NCBI GenBank assembly: GCA_017404065.1
Contig: JAFRDB010000031.1
Location: forward strand, 1-46,999
Length of the DNA: 46,999 nucleotides
Source of the DNA: Clostridia bacterium
GTDB taxonomy: Bacteria; Bacillota; Clostridia; UBA1381
Reading direction: 5' to 3'
The translations under genes and the position numbers were made by a program. Within the stretch, counting starts at the first letter, position 1; the number at the start of each line of letters is the position of its first letter. This document shows positions 35,659 through 43,757 of this stretch, piece by piece. The notes under the pieces were generated by a model. The model searched no databases. It was not told the origin of the DNA and saw only the letters and a list, made by a program, of their open reading frames with translations.

Positions 35659-35687
35659 ATTATAGCACTCAAAAAAAGAAATGTCAA
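35659..35687 (-). promoter_or_regulatory. Consensus promoter of htpG
   Basis: On the minus strand, TTGACA (35687-35682) and TATAAT (35664-35659) are separated by 17 nt. A half-CIRCE (TAGCACTC on the plus strand, 35663-35670) overlaps the -10 end. Confidence 0.9.
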
Positions 35688-35694
35688 GAGAAAA

Positions 35695-35721
35695 TTAGCA
35701 CTCTCATAGCGAGAGTGCTAA
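35695..35721. promoter_or_regulatory. Perfect CIRCE element (HrcA operator)
   Basis: TTAGCACTC (35695-35703), a 9-nt spacer and GAGTGCTAA (35713-35721) match the CIRCE consensus exactly. The element lies just upstream of the htpG -35 and downstream of birA. Confidence 0.95.
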
Positions 35722-35750
35722 TAATTTAAAATTTGTTCATATTTTAGTAA

Positions 35751-36707
35751 CTATATATATCCGTATAAACCTCTTACGCTTACCTCACCGGAAGTGATGT
35801 TAAGTATGCCTTCAGCTGTATCAATAATCAGACCGCCGGTGCTGCTTATATCAATTGCTTTTCCTTTAATTTCTTTTCTGCGATAAATTACTTTTACTTC
35901 TTTCCCAAGAGTTACGCAGTTTTTTTTGTATTCATCGACAAGTGAAGAAAAACCGTGTTGAATGTATTTATTGTATAGCGGTTCAAATTCATTCATCACC
36001 TTTGCAATAAGATTACATCTATCTGTTTTATTACCGGTCTCTATCAGAATGGATGTAGCCTTGTCTGAAAGCTCAGCGGGAAATTCTTTTGTGTTGACAT
36101 TTATTCCTATGCCGCAGACAACATAATTTATTCTGTCTGCTTCCGCAGACATTTCAGTTAGTATTCCGCAAACCTTTTTTGCTCCGATAACTATATCATT
36201 AGGCCATTTTATTTTAGATTTTCCTCCAATGGCGCGACATAAAGCAATGCCTGATATAAGAGTAAGCTGTGATACATCCATAGGAGGTATTTCCGGCTTT
36301 AAAAGAACAGTCATCCATATACCTGAGCCGCGAGGTGAAAGCCAGCTTCTGCCGAGTCTTCCCTTTCCGGCAGTCTGTACCTCAGATATAAAAACAGTTC
36401 CGTCAGGACAGCTATAATCTGATTTTGCAGCTTCATTAGTCGAATCTGTTTCTTTATAGCATTTTATATTACGCGCCATAAAGCGTGTATTCAGATATGG
36501 ATATATTTTATCAGGTGTTATTACGTCCGGCGCGGATCTCAGCATATACCCTTTCCTTGTTACGGATATTATATCATATCCATCCTTTTTAAGGTTATTA
36601 ATATGCTTCCATATTGCAGCGCGGGATATACCAAGTGTTCGGCTCATATCCTCGCCGGAAATATAATCACCGTTTTTTTTAAGAATATTAAGTATTTTAT
36701 CCTTCAT
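35751..36707 (-). CDS. birA: BirA, biotin-protein ligase and biotin repressor
   Basis: The 318-residue bifunctional protein has an N-terminal winged helix (about 1-60; GEDMSRTLGISRAAIWKHIN). The catalytic domain follows (about 80-265), with the biotinoyl-AMP loop GKGRLGRSW, WMTVLLKPE, KWPNDIVIGAKKVCGILTE and GIGINVN. A C-terminal SH3-like domain ends the protein. It attaches biotin to carboxylases, and the intact HTH implies DNA-binding control. The BirA-like operator at bioY (12449-12483) is a likely target. Its ATG overlaps the stop of the transglycosylase gene by 1 nt (TAATG). Confidence 0.95.
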   Translation of the reverse strand: MKDKILNILKKNGDYISGEDMSRTLGISRAAIWKHINNLKKDGYDIISVTRKGYMLRSAPDVITPDKIYPYLNTRFMARNIKCYKETDSTNEAAKSDYSCPDGTVFISEVQTAGKGRLGRSWLSPRGSGIWMTVLLKPEIPPMDVSQLTLISGIALCRAIGGKSKIKWPNDIVIGAKKVCGILTEMSAEADRINYVVCGIGINVNTKEFPAELSDKATSILIETGNKTDRCNLIAKVMNEFEPLYNKYIQHGFSSLVDEYKKNCVTLGKEVKVIYRRKEIKGKAIDISSTGGLIIDTAEGILNITSGEVSVRGLYGYI

Positions 36708-37663
36708 TATGAGGTTATTTCTACAGTACAGCTGTTCTGATCCCAGTTGATATCAAATCCGAGTGCTTCGGATATAAATCTTATCGGAACCATTGTACGA
36801 TAATTAAGCATGAGAGCGGGAGTGTCCATAAATACGGTGTCGTTATTTACATAAGCAATTTCACTATCTATATAAAGCTTAACGGTGGTCTTTCCCTTGG
36901 TTATAGTAGCACATTGTGAATTTTCATCCCAGTCTACATTTCCGCCGAGAAATTCACTTACCGAACGTACCGGAACAAGGGTTGAATCGTTAATTACGAG
37001 AGGACCTTGATTAGAAAATCTGATAAGCTCGCCGTTTACCCTTACTCTCGCTCCGCTGTATTCTATGCTGTGTCCGTAATATCTGAGGATATGCTCAACA
37101 TACTGCGCATCTCCGTAAGATGAATATGGCCAGTTTGCAACATAATCCTTTGCGTTTTGTCTCTCGCTTAGCCAGTTATCACCTTTAGCTTCAATTATTT
37201 TATTGAGAGTAGGCCATCCGAAATTATAAGCCTGCAACGCTTTTATATAATCGCCGTTATATCTGTATATAAGGTTTGAAATAAGATATGCCGCATATCG
37301 TATAGACTTATTGGGATCCTTTCTGTCCTCAGAAGTCCATTCCGCTCCGTAATGATCTGAACCGAATTTTGAAAAATCGGATAAAACTGCACTTGTAAGC
37401 TGCATCAGCCCGTCATCATTGATATCATTTCTGCCGCCACTTTCCTGCATACAGACAGCTGCGAGGATATTGGGATCAACACTGAATTGATTTCCTGCTT
37501 CATGAAATATATCCGAATATCTTGTTACATTAGAGATAAGCTTTTTGGTTCCCATCTCGAACTGATCAAGATCGGTGCCGCTGTGATCCGGTATTGCAGC
37601 GGCATAAGCCGTTGCTGACAGCAGCAATATTAATACTGTCACAATAGATACTATGCGTTTCAA
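36707..37663 (-). CDS. Lytic transglycosylase fused to stalk repeats
   Basis: The 318-residue protein has a signal peptide (MKRIVSIVTVLILLLSATAYA) and an SLT domain at about residues 45-190. The catalytic Glu is in MQESGGRND; GLMQLTSAVLS and the LQAYNFGW segment (usual family form AYNAG) follow. Two copper-amine-oxidase-N-like stalk repeats end it (about 200-318; STLVPVRSVSEFLGGNVDWD, RTMVPIRFISEALGFDINWD). It should cut glycan strands and bind wall through the stalk repeats. The start is TTG at 37663, since the nearby ATG hits TAA at once. Co-transcription with birA is likely. Confidence 0.88.
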   Translation of the reverse strand: MKRIVSIVTVLILLLSATAYAAAIPDHSGTDLDQFEMGTKKLISNVTRYSDIFHEAGNQFSVDPNILAAVCMQESGGRNDINDDGLMQLTSAVLSDFSKFGSDHYGAEWTSEDRKDPNKSIRYAAYLISNLIYRYNGDYIKALQAYNFGWPTLNKIIEAKGDNWLSERQNAKDYVANWPYSSYGDAQYVEHILRYYGHSIEYSGARVRVNGELIRFSNQGPLVINDSTLVPVRSVSEFLGGNVDWDENSQCATITKGKTTVKLYIDSEIAYVNNDTVFMDTPALMLNYRTMVPIRFISEALGFDINWDQNSCTVEITS

Positions 37664-37830
37664 TTAAATCATCCCTTTTCTGTTTGTAATATTTTTAATT
37701 TAAGCTTAATATTTTTTTAATATTTTGAATTATACTATAAAATCCCGAATAAGTCAATACTAAAAATGAAGAAAATATAAATTAGTAAGAAAAAAACAAA
37801 GATAATTTACAATTATAAGGAGAAAAAGCA

Positions 37831-38862
37831 ATGAAATATGCATTAGCGTTGGGCGGTGGCGGTGCAAGAGGAGCATTTGAAGCAGGAGTATGGAAAAAAC
37901 TATGTGAGATGGATAAGGAAATTGAAGCGATAGCAGGAACCTCGGTAGGAGCAATAAACGGAGCAGTTTTTCTTTCAGGGATCTGTGACGAAGAAATATG
38001 GAAGAATATCAGGGCTGAAGATATATTACCGGGAATAAAAGAAGAAAACATACTTTCTCCCGCTTTATTAAAAGAATATGCAGGACAGCTTATAAACGGA
38101 GGGATAGATATGGGACCTATCAAAAAAATAATAAGCCGTTTTGTGTCAGAAAAAAATATAAGAAGCTCCAATACTGAATTCGGTATATGTCTTTATTCTG
38201 TAAAGGAAAAAAGAATAAAGCAGCTATTTAAAAAAGATATACCGGGTGGAGGTATGATAGATCATATAACTGCCGCCGCATCTTTTCCTGTATTTAAAAA
38301 TCATGTAGTATATAACGAGGAGCTTACCGATGGAGGAATATTTAATAATCTTCCTGCGGATATGCTTATAAGACGCGGATATAAAAATATAATATCAGTT
38401 TCTGCCGGAGGACCGGGATACGAGAAATCCTATTTTGGCAGAGGTGTAAATATAATAAGAATCAAATATAAAAAACCGATACAGGGAGTGCTTGAGTTTA
38501 ACGGTGACGCGGCGGCGCGTAGTATTGAGATCGGTAAGCTGGAATGCGGCAGGGTATTTGGCGAATATTGCGGAGAGATTTTTTTTATTGATTCGGAATC
38601 CTATTTAAGAGCGTTGCAAAGATATGGTAAAGATTTGATACAGGAAACAGAAAAAGCAGCGGAAATAGCCGGAGTTGAAAAATATCGTGAATGTTTATTT
38701 TCAGAGCTTGTAGATGAGTTGATGAATAAATATGTTCAGAATGAACGTCTGTGCAAAGAGGTAAGACGTATAGAGCGCTATAGTGATCAGTTAATAAATG
38801 GTAAGAAAAGTGATATTTTTCGTGCTGCAAATGCAATATTGTATATGAAGTCTCATTTTTAA
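37831..38862 (+). CDS. Patatin-like phospholipase
   Basis: The 343-residue protein carries all patatin motifs: the oxyanion loop GGGGARGAFEAGV, the nucleophile in GTSVGAING (Ser), and the catalytic Asp in DGGIFNN. There is no signal peptide, so it is a cytosolic or membrane-associated lipid hydrolase. The C-terminal 100 residues are helical and charged. AAGGAG lies 9 nt before the ATG. Base composition and codon use look more AT-rich than in genes at 12-20 kb. Confidence 0.92.
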   Translation: MKYALALGGGGARGAFEAGVWKKLCEMDKEIEAIAGTSVGAINGAVFLSGICDEEIWKNIRAEDILPGIKEENILSPALLKEYAGQLINGGIDMGPIKKIISRFVSEKNIRSSNTEFGICLYSVKEKRIKQLFKKDIPGGGMIDHITAAASFPVFKNHVVYNEELTDGGIFNNLPADMLIRRGYKNIISVSAGGPGYEKSYFGRGVNIIRIKYKKPIQGVLEFNGDAAARSIEIGKLECGRVFGEYCGEIFFIDSESYLRALQRYGKDLIQETEKAAEIAGVEKYRECLFSELVDELMNKYVQNERLCKEVRRIERYSDQLINGKKSDIFRAANAILYMKSHF

Positions 38863-38881
38863 AGAAAAAATTAAAAAACAC

Positions 38882-38910
38882 TTGTATTTTGTCGAAAAAC
38901 ATTATATAAT
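38882..38910 (+). promoter_or_regulatory. Promoter with internal Spo0A box ahead of the division operon
   Basis: TTGTAT (38882-38887) and TATAAT (38905-38910) are separated by 17 nt. Inside the spacer, TGTCGAA (38890-38896, in TTTTGTCGAAAAAC) matches the Spo0A box exactly. A box between -35 and -10 would normally repress. Confidence 0.6.
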
Positions 38911-38956
38911 TATTATGTATAGCTATCTACAAATCAAAAAAGGTTATGATAAATAG

Positions 38957-40147
38957 ATGAAAAAATTTTTTACCATAGTAATAGCAGTGGTAATGGTTGC
39001 AATGGGATGGTATATAATATCATATTTTTTGCGGCCGGTAAATTCCATTAAGCTTGAGAAATATACACAAGAAGCTCTTATAAGCTGCGAAAGCGCGCTT
39101 ATAGTCCGTAATGAAATGGTTTTTTATTCTACCTCTGCAGGCAAAGTTTATAATAATGCGAAAGATGGAGAGCGTGTTTCTAAGAATGAAATAATAAGCA
39201 GTGTGTTTAGTAAAGATGTTGATGAGTCATATCTTAAAAAGCTTCGTTCCATCGATGACAGCATAGACAGGTTGGAGAAAAGAATGTCCACCGGCGCGTA
39301 CGGTATGGATAAATATACCGCTGAGAATGATATATCATCCGGACTGAATTCAGTTGTATCTCTTGCTGAAGGTAATGATGTCGGAGCTATTCAGGTAATT
39401 AAAGAAGATATCAACAGCTATCGCAGCGGAGCACAGATATCGCCGGAGGAAAAAAAGACAGAGCTGGAGATAGAAAGAGAAAACATAGAAAATATATTAA
39501 AGAGCCATAGAAGTGATATAATATCGGTAGGATCAGGTATATTTTCATCCTATGTTGATGGGCTTGAAGCTGTTCTTATGCCGGAGCGCGCCGAAGATTA
39601 TACCGTGCAGTATGTCAGATCTCTCATACCGGGAGAATTGTCTAAAAGAGAGGGGGAAACGGTCATTACCGGCGATCCTATATGCAAGATAATGAATAAT
39701 CATATATGGTATGTTCTCGGAATAACGGATGAAGCAAACAGTGATCTTTGTAAAGAGGGTAAGGCTGTTAAGTTACGATTTCCGGGAATAACTTCTTCTG
39801 AGATAGGCGGAACAATAACATATATATCCGAGCCGGACGAGAACGGAGAATATATATTTTTTGTCAAGGTTCCCACTTATCTTGAGAGCGCTTTTTCATA
39901 CAGAAAAGTTAAGACAGATTTTATTTTTGATAGATATGAGGGGTATAAAATACCGCTTGATGCAATTCATACCCGCGAAGGGATTAATGAGTATTATGTT
40001 AATGCTATGAAGGGATCAAAGCAGTATGAATGCGATTGTGAAATCTTGTTTACCGATAACGGTAAAGAATATGCGATAATAGATTCTACGGACACAGCGG
40101 AATATAAGCTATCGGCTATGGATAGACTCGTGGTGGGAGAAAGATAG
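38957..40147 (+). CDS. HlyD-like membrane fusion protein of the division cluster
   Basis: The 396-residue protein has one N-terminal membrane segment (FFTIVIAVVMVAMGWYIISY) and an extracytoplasmic body. Its lipoyl/beta-barrel-like parts flank a helical region (about 90-190), as in HlyD-type adaptors (YSTSAGKVYNNAKDGERVSK, GDPICKIMNNHIWYVLGIT, KAVKLRFPGITSSEIGGTI). No partner transporter is encoded next to it. The location directly upstream of ylmE and sepF recurs in Clostridia and suggests a wall or division role (inference). Confidence 0.75.
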   Translation: MKKFFTIVIAVVMVAMGWYIISYFLRPVNSIKLEKYTQEALISCESALIVRNEMVFYSTSAGKVYNNAKDGERVSKNEIISSVFSKDVDESYLKKLRSIDDSIDRLEKRMSTGAYGMDKYTAENDISSGLNSVVSLAEGNDVGAIQVIKEDINSYRSGAQISPEEKKTELEIERENIENILKSHRSDIISVGSGIFSSYVDGLEAVLMPERAEDYTVQYVRSLIPGELSKREGETVITGDPICKIMNNHIWYVLGITDEANSDLCKEGKAVKLRFPGITSSEIGGTITYISEPDENGEYIFFVKVPTYLESAFSYRKVKTDFIFDRYEGYKIPLDAIHTREGINEYYVNAMKGSKQYECDCEILFTDNGKEYAIIDSTDTAEYKLSAMDRLVVGER

Positions 40148-40176
40148 CTTGGAGAAAGGAGTTCATGGTCATAAAC

Positions 40177-40863
40177 ATGAATATAAAAGATAATCTTAAA
40201 TCAGTTAATGAACGCATATCGGCAGCGGCAGCCGAATGCGGAAGAAAGGTGTCGGATATAAAGCTCATTGCCGTTACAAAAACTCATCCTGTGGAAATGA
40301 TCAACGAAGCTATAGAGCTTGGAATTACCGACATCGGAGAAAACAAACCACAAGAGATAAGGGATAAGTATGATAGGGTTCTGCCGGTGAAATGGCATCT
40401 TATAGGTCATCTTCAAACGAACAAAGTAAAGTATGTTATTGACCGCTGCTCGATGATACACAGTGTTGATTCGATAAAGCTTATGGATGAGATCGAGCGG
40501 CTTGCGATGCTGCACGATAAGGATATGGATATACTGATAGAAGTAAACATGTCCGGTGAGGAGTCTAAATCAGGTATAAATCCGGAGGAGATAGACAAAA
40601 TTTTTTCTCATGCGGGAGAGCTTAAACGCACACACGTAAAAGGGATCATGACAATAGCACCGCTTGACAAGGAACCGGATGAATGCTTTAAGGCGACAAA
40701 GAAGATGTTTGACGAAGCCGCAAAAAAGAATTATAAAAATGTTTCCATGAAAGAGCTTTCCATGGGAATGAGCGGTGATTATGAGACCGCAATAAAATAT
40801 GGTGCAACAATGGTAAGAGTGGGAAGTGCAATATTTGGGGCAAGGAACTATAACTTAGGATAA
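40177..40863 (+). CDS. ylmE: YggS/YlmE PLP homeostasis protein
   Basis: This PLP-binding alanine-racemase-fold protein keeps pyridoxal phosphate balanced. It has about 228 residues. The PLP lysine is in LIAVTKTHPVEM; GENKPQEI, WHLIGHLQTNK, LIEVNMSGEESKSG and LSMGMSGDYETAIKYGATMVRVGSAIFG are family motifs. The start at 40177 aligns with family N-termini; an in-frame ATG at 40165 lies only 3 nt after AAAGGAG and may be used. It is the second gene of the division operon. Confidence 0.93.
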   Translation: MNIKDNLKSVNERISAAAAECGRKVSDIKLIAVTKTHPVEMINEAIELGITDIGENKPQEIRDKYDRVLPVKWHLIGHLQTNKVKYVIDRCSMIHSVDSIKLMDEIERLAMLHDKDMDILIEVNMSGEESKSGINPEEIDKIFSHAGELKRTHVKGIMTIAPLDKEPDECFKATKKMFDEAAKKNYKNVSMKELSMGMSGDYETAIKYGATMVRVGSAIFGARNYNLG

Positions 40864-40876
40864 GGAGGAAGAAAAA

Positions 40877-41410
40877 ATGTCATTTTTAAGTTCAGCAAAA
40901 AGACTTATTACAGGACAGGATTATGATGACGAGTACGATGAGTACTATGATGATGAGGAGTATGAGGAGGAAAAACCAAGAAAAAGATTTTTCTCGTTCC
41001 TTTCAAAAAAAGACGATTATGATGATTATGATGAGGAATATGAGGAGGATATTAAGGATAAGTATTTAACATCTCGCTCGACATATAAATCATCATCCTT
41101 TAAGGAAAATGAGTCATTAAGAAAAAAGGTAGGTTCTGTTTTTCCGAAAAATCTGCAGGGTGTTGAAATGAGTATAATAACACCCACAAGCTTTGACGAT
41201 AGCTCAAGGATAGTAAAAGAGGTAAAGAACGGCAAGATCACTGTTTTTGATATGTCAGGTATAAATAATGTTGAAGAGGCGCGTAGAATAGTAGATTACA
41301 TTTGCGGCGCAGCTGAGGGTATGGACTGCCCGTTCTCGCGTATATGCCCGAGCGTGTTCTGTATAGCACCGGACGGAGTTGTTATAAACGGAAAGAAAAC
41401 AAGATATTAA
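40877..41410 (+). CDS. sepF: SepF, Z-ring membrane anchor
   Basis: SepF tethers FtsZ to the membrane. The 177-residue protein has a short N-terminal amphipathic helix (MSFLSSAKRLITG). A very acidic Asp/Glu/Tyr-rich linker follows (about 15-60), then the C-terminal SepF core (about 85-177; KNLQGVEMSIITPTSFDDS, VFDMSGINNVEEARRIVDYI, VFCIAPDGVVI). The linker is longer and more acidic than in B. subtilis. AAGGAGG precedes the ATG. Its stop overlaps the ylmH start (TAATG). Confidence 0.95.
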   Translation: MSFLSSAKRLITGQDYDDEYDEYYDDEEYEEEKPRKRFFSFLSKKDDYDDYDEEYEEDIKDKYLTSRSTYKSSSFKENESLRKKVGSVFPKNLQGVEMSIITPTSFDDSSRIVKEVKNGKITVFDMSGINNVEEARRIVDYICGAAEGMDCPFSRICPSVFCIAPDGVVINGKKTRY

Positions 41411-42162
41411 TGGAAAATAATGAAAAACTGGTAGCGGCAAGGATAGAGGATCTTTTTTCATTATGTGAAAAACGCGGTATGGCGGTATTCTCGGATTTTC
41501 TTGACGGTGCAGAGCAGGTCTCAGTTCAGGAAAACGTAGTTTTTCCGTATGGATATAATGTAATGATATACGGCGGATTTGAGGATGCTGAAAAGAAAAT
41601 TATAGGTGTTTTTCCTGAGTGGGAGGAACCGGATAAGACTGATTTTCCGATATGCTGTCTGAAAATAGAGGGAAGTTTTACGCGAAAACTCACACACCGC
41701 GATTATCTCGGTACGATAATGTCGCTGGGAATAAAGCCTGCAAAGCTCGGAGATATAATTGTAGGAGAAGGATTTGCATATATTTTTGCACACACGGATA
41801 TTGGCAGCTATATCAAGGACAACATAACAAAGATAGGAAACCAGGGAGTAAAGATCACGGAAATTACAGAGAACGATGATATAAGGATAGAGCGTAAATA
41901 CAGGACGTTCGGCACAGTTTGCGCCTCAGACCGGCTTGACGCGGTAACGGCAGCGGCGGTTAATATATCACGTTCAAGATCTGCCGATATGATAACAGGC
42001 GGACTTGTAAAGCTCAATCACCGAGAGATACTTAAAAGCTCGGAAAAGGTTAAGGAGGGTGATCTTCTCTCCATACGCGGCAGCGGCAGATTTCTTGTTC
42101 ACAGCTTTGATGGCGAGACGAGGAAGAACAGGATGCATATTACATTAAAACAATATATATAG
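41410..42162 (+). CDS. ylmH: YlmH, S4-domain RNA-binding protein
   Basis: The 250-residue protein has an N-terminal YlmH-specific region (about 1-160; EWEEPDKTDFPICCLKIE, LTHRDYLGTIMSLGI) and a C-terminal S4 domain (about 180-250; RLDAVTAAAVNISRSRSADM, GGLVKLNHREI, EGDLLSIRGSGRF). S4 proteins of this type act on ribosomes or tRNA. The longer upstream frame lies inside sepF and is rejected; the 1-nt overlap favours coupling. Order ylmE-sepF-ylmH-divIVA is the standard Firmicute one. Confidence 0.92.
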   Translation: MENNEKLVAARIEDLFSLCEKRGMAVFSDFLDGAEQVSVQENVVFPYGYNVMIYGGFEDAEKKIIGVFPEWEEPDKTDFPICCLKIEGSFTRKLTHRDYLGTIMSLGIKPAKLGDIIVGEGFAYIFAHTDIGSYIKDNITKIGNQGVKITEITENDDIRIERKYRTFGTVCASDRLDAVTAAAVNISRSRSADMITGGLVKLNHREILKSSEKVKEGDLLSIRGSGRFLVHSFDGETRKNRMHITLKQYI

Positions 42163-42175
42163 GAGGCGGAAAAGG

Positions 42176-42613
42176 ATGCTAACACCGGTTGACATTCAGA
42201 ATAAAATTTTTGAGAAAAAACTAAAAGGCTATGATTGTGACGCAGTTGATGATTTTCTTGATATAGTAATACAGGATTTTGAAGCACTTGTAAAGGAAAA
42301 CTCTGTACTTAAACAGCAAAACAGTATATTAAATGACGCTGTAAACAGGTATAAGGAAATAGAAGATACAATGCACAACTCTCTTGATGTTGCCCGTCAA
42401 TCGGCACAGGATATAAAGAACAATGCTAATATGGAGGCGCAAGCAATCATAAACCGCGCTAAGATCGACGCAACGCGTCTTGCGCGTCAGATAGATGAGG
42501 AGCATATAAAAAAGCATCAGGAAATGTTAAAAATGAAGCAGGAGATAGACACATATAAGATTAGGATAAAGACGGTCTGTGAAAATCTTGTAAAAACAAT
42601 TGAGGAAATATAA
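42176..42613 (+). CDS. divIVA: DivIVA-domain protein
   Basis: The 145-residue coiled-coil protein opens with the DivIVA lipid-binding head (MLTPVDIQNKIFEKKLKGYD, VDDFLDIV) and continues as a long helix to the end. It localises to curved membrane at septa and poles. It is somewhat shorter than B. subtilis DivIVA. AGGAGG lies 9 nt before the ATG. Last gene of the operon; its stop lies within the terminator stem. Confidence 0.93.
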   Translation: MLTPVDIQNKIFEKKLKGYDCDAVDDFLDIVIQDFEALVKENSVLKQQNSILNDAVNRYKEIEDTMHNSLDVARQSAQDIKNNANMEAQAIINRAKIDATRLARQIDEEHIKKHQEMLKMKQEIDTYKIRIKTVCENLVKTIEEI

Positions 42614-42648
42614 CTAAAAGCGACGTCAAAAAGACGCCGCTTTTAGTT
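42612..42648. terminator. Bidirectional terminator between divIVA and the aldo/keto reductase
   Basis: The arms 42612-42627 and 42633-42648 pair over 16 bp with one mismatch or G-U pair, around an AAAAA loop. The stem contains the stop codons of both convergent genes. Confidence 0.88.
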
Positions 42649-43669
42649 ATACACTTATTCTGCCGGATATTATTTGTCTGTAATCCTCAAGGTTCTTTTT
42701 GAGAAGCTCCGGTATGTTCAGCTCGTAAGGGCATCGCTTCAGGCATGCACCGCAGTTTATGCAGCTTTCAATTTTGTTCATCTCTTTTTGCCATAGCTCG
42801 GAAAGCCATGCCTTAGACGGGGAGCGTCGAATCATCTGCGACATTCTTGCACACTGGTTTATAATTATCCCAACTGTACATGGCGAGCAATATCCACAGC
42901 CGCGGCAGAAGTCACCAAGAAGCTCCGCGCGATCTTTGTCTATTATGGCTTGCAGTTCATCTGTCATTACCGGTTCTTTGTCAAAAAACAAAAGCCACTC
43001 ATCAAGCTCACTCTCGCGCTGTACTCCCCAAATAGGCAGCACATTGTATTGACTCATAAATGCCATACACGCGGCAGAGTTTGTGAGCAGTCCGCCTGAC
43101 AGCCCCTTCATTGCTATAAATCCCATTCCTACCGCTTCGCATGCTCTTACAAGCGCGATATCGCGGTCCGTTGCAAGATACGAAAACGGAAACTGGAGCG
43201 TTTCATACAGTCCGCTTTTAACAATATCCTCGGCAATGCCGATCTTGTGCGCGGTTATCCCTATATGCCGTATTTTTCCCTGCTTTTTTGCCTCAAGCAT
43301 TGCCTCATATAAGCCTGTTCCGTCACCGGGCGCATAGCACTGTGGAACACAGTGTAATTGGTATATATCAAGATAGTCGGTGCGGAGATTTTTTAATGTC
43401 GTTTCAAGATCATCCCAAAATTTTTCGGGGGTCTTTGCCATAGTCGTTGAGGCAATGTATATCTTTTCTCTCATCCCCTCAAACGCCTCGCCGAGTTTTT
43501 CTTCACTGTCGGTATATGCCCGCGCAGTATCGAAAAAAGTCATGCCGCCGTTGTATGCCTTACGCAGCAGCTTTACCGCCGTTTGCCTGTCCGCTCTCTG
43601 TACCGGCAATGCGCCAAATGCATTTTGCGGCGTGGTTATTCCGGTTTTACCTAATGTTATTGTCCTCAT
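42647..43669 (-). CDS. Aldo/keto reductase with C-terminal 4Fe-4S cluster motifs
   Basis: The 340-residue protein has an AKR barrel (about 1-240; FFDTARAYTDSEEKLGEA, the Tyr in ARAYTDSE, LDIYQLHCVP, IRHIGITAHKIG). A C-terminal ferredoxin-like part has CRGCGYCSPC and CINCGACLKRCPY. Such proteins use NAD(P)H or reduced clusters; the substrate is unknown. GGGGGATT-like ribosome binding site before the ATG. It is divergent from rlmD with overlapping promoters. Confidence 0.9.
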   Translation of the reverse strand: MRTITLGKTGITTPQNAFGALPVQRADRQTAVKLLRKAYNGGMTFFDTARAYTDSEEKLGEAFEGMREKIYIASTTMAKTPEKFWDDLETTLKNLRTDYLDIYQLHCVPQCYAPGDGTGLYEAMLEAKKQGKIRHIGITAHKIGIAEDIVKSGLYETLQFPFSYLATDRDIALVRACEAVGMGFIAMKGLSGGLLTNSAACMAFMSQYNVLPIWGVQRESELDEWLLFFDKEPVMTDELQAIIDKDRAELLGDFCRGCGYCSPCTVGIIINQCARMSQMIRRSPSKAWLSELWQKEMNKIESCINCGACLKRCPYELNIPELLKKNLEDYRQIISGRISV

Positions 43670-43696
43670 CAGAATCCCCCTTTTTTAAAAAAGTAT

Positions 43697-43733
43697 TTGC
43701 TATTATTATATAACTGTGCTATAATAAAGTCAA
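43697..43733. promoter_or_regulatory. Face-to-face overlapping promoters of the aldo/keto reductase gene and rlmD
   Basis: rlmD (+): TTGCTA (43697-43702), 17 nt, TATAAT (43720-43725). Reductase (-): TTGACT (43733-43728), 17 nt, TATAAT (43710-43705). The two polymerase footprints coincide, so firing should be mutually exclusive. Confidence 0.7.
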
Positions 43734-43757
43734 GAAAATTGTTATCGGAGCGGTAAA

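Noticed and set aside
41344..41409. Longer start for ylmH inside sepF
   Set aside because: It would overlap sepF by 66 nt; the ATG at 41410 overlaps the sepF stop by 1 nt and matches family N-termini.
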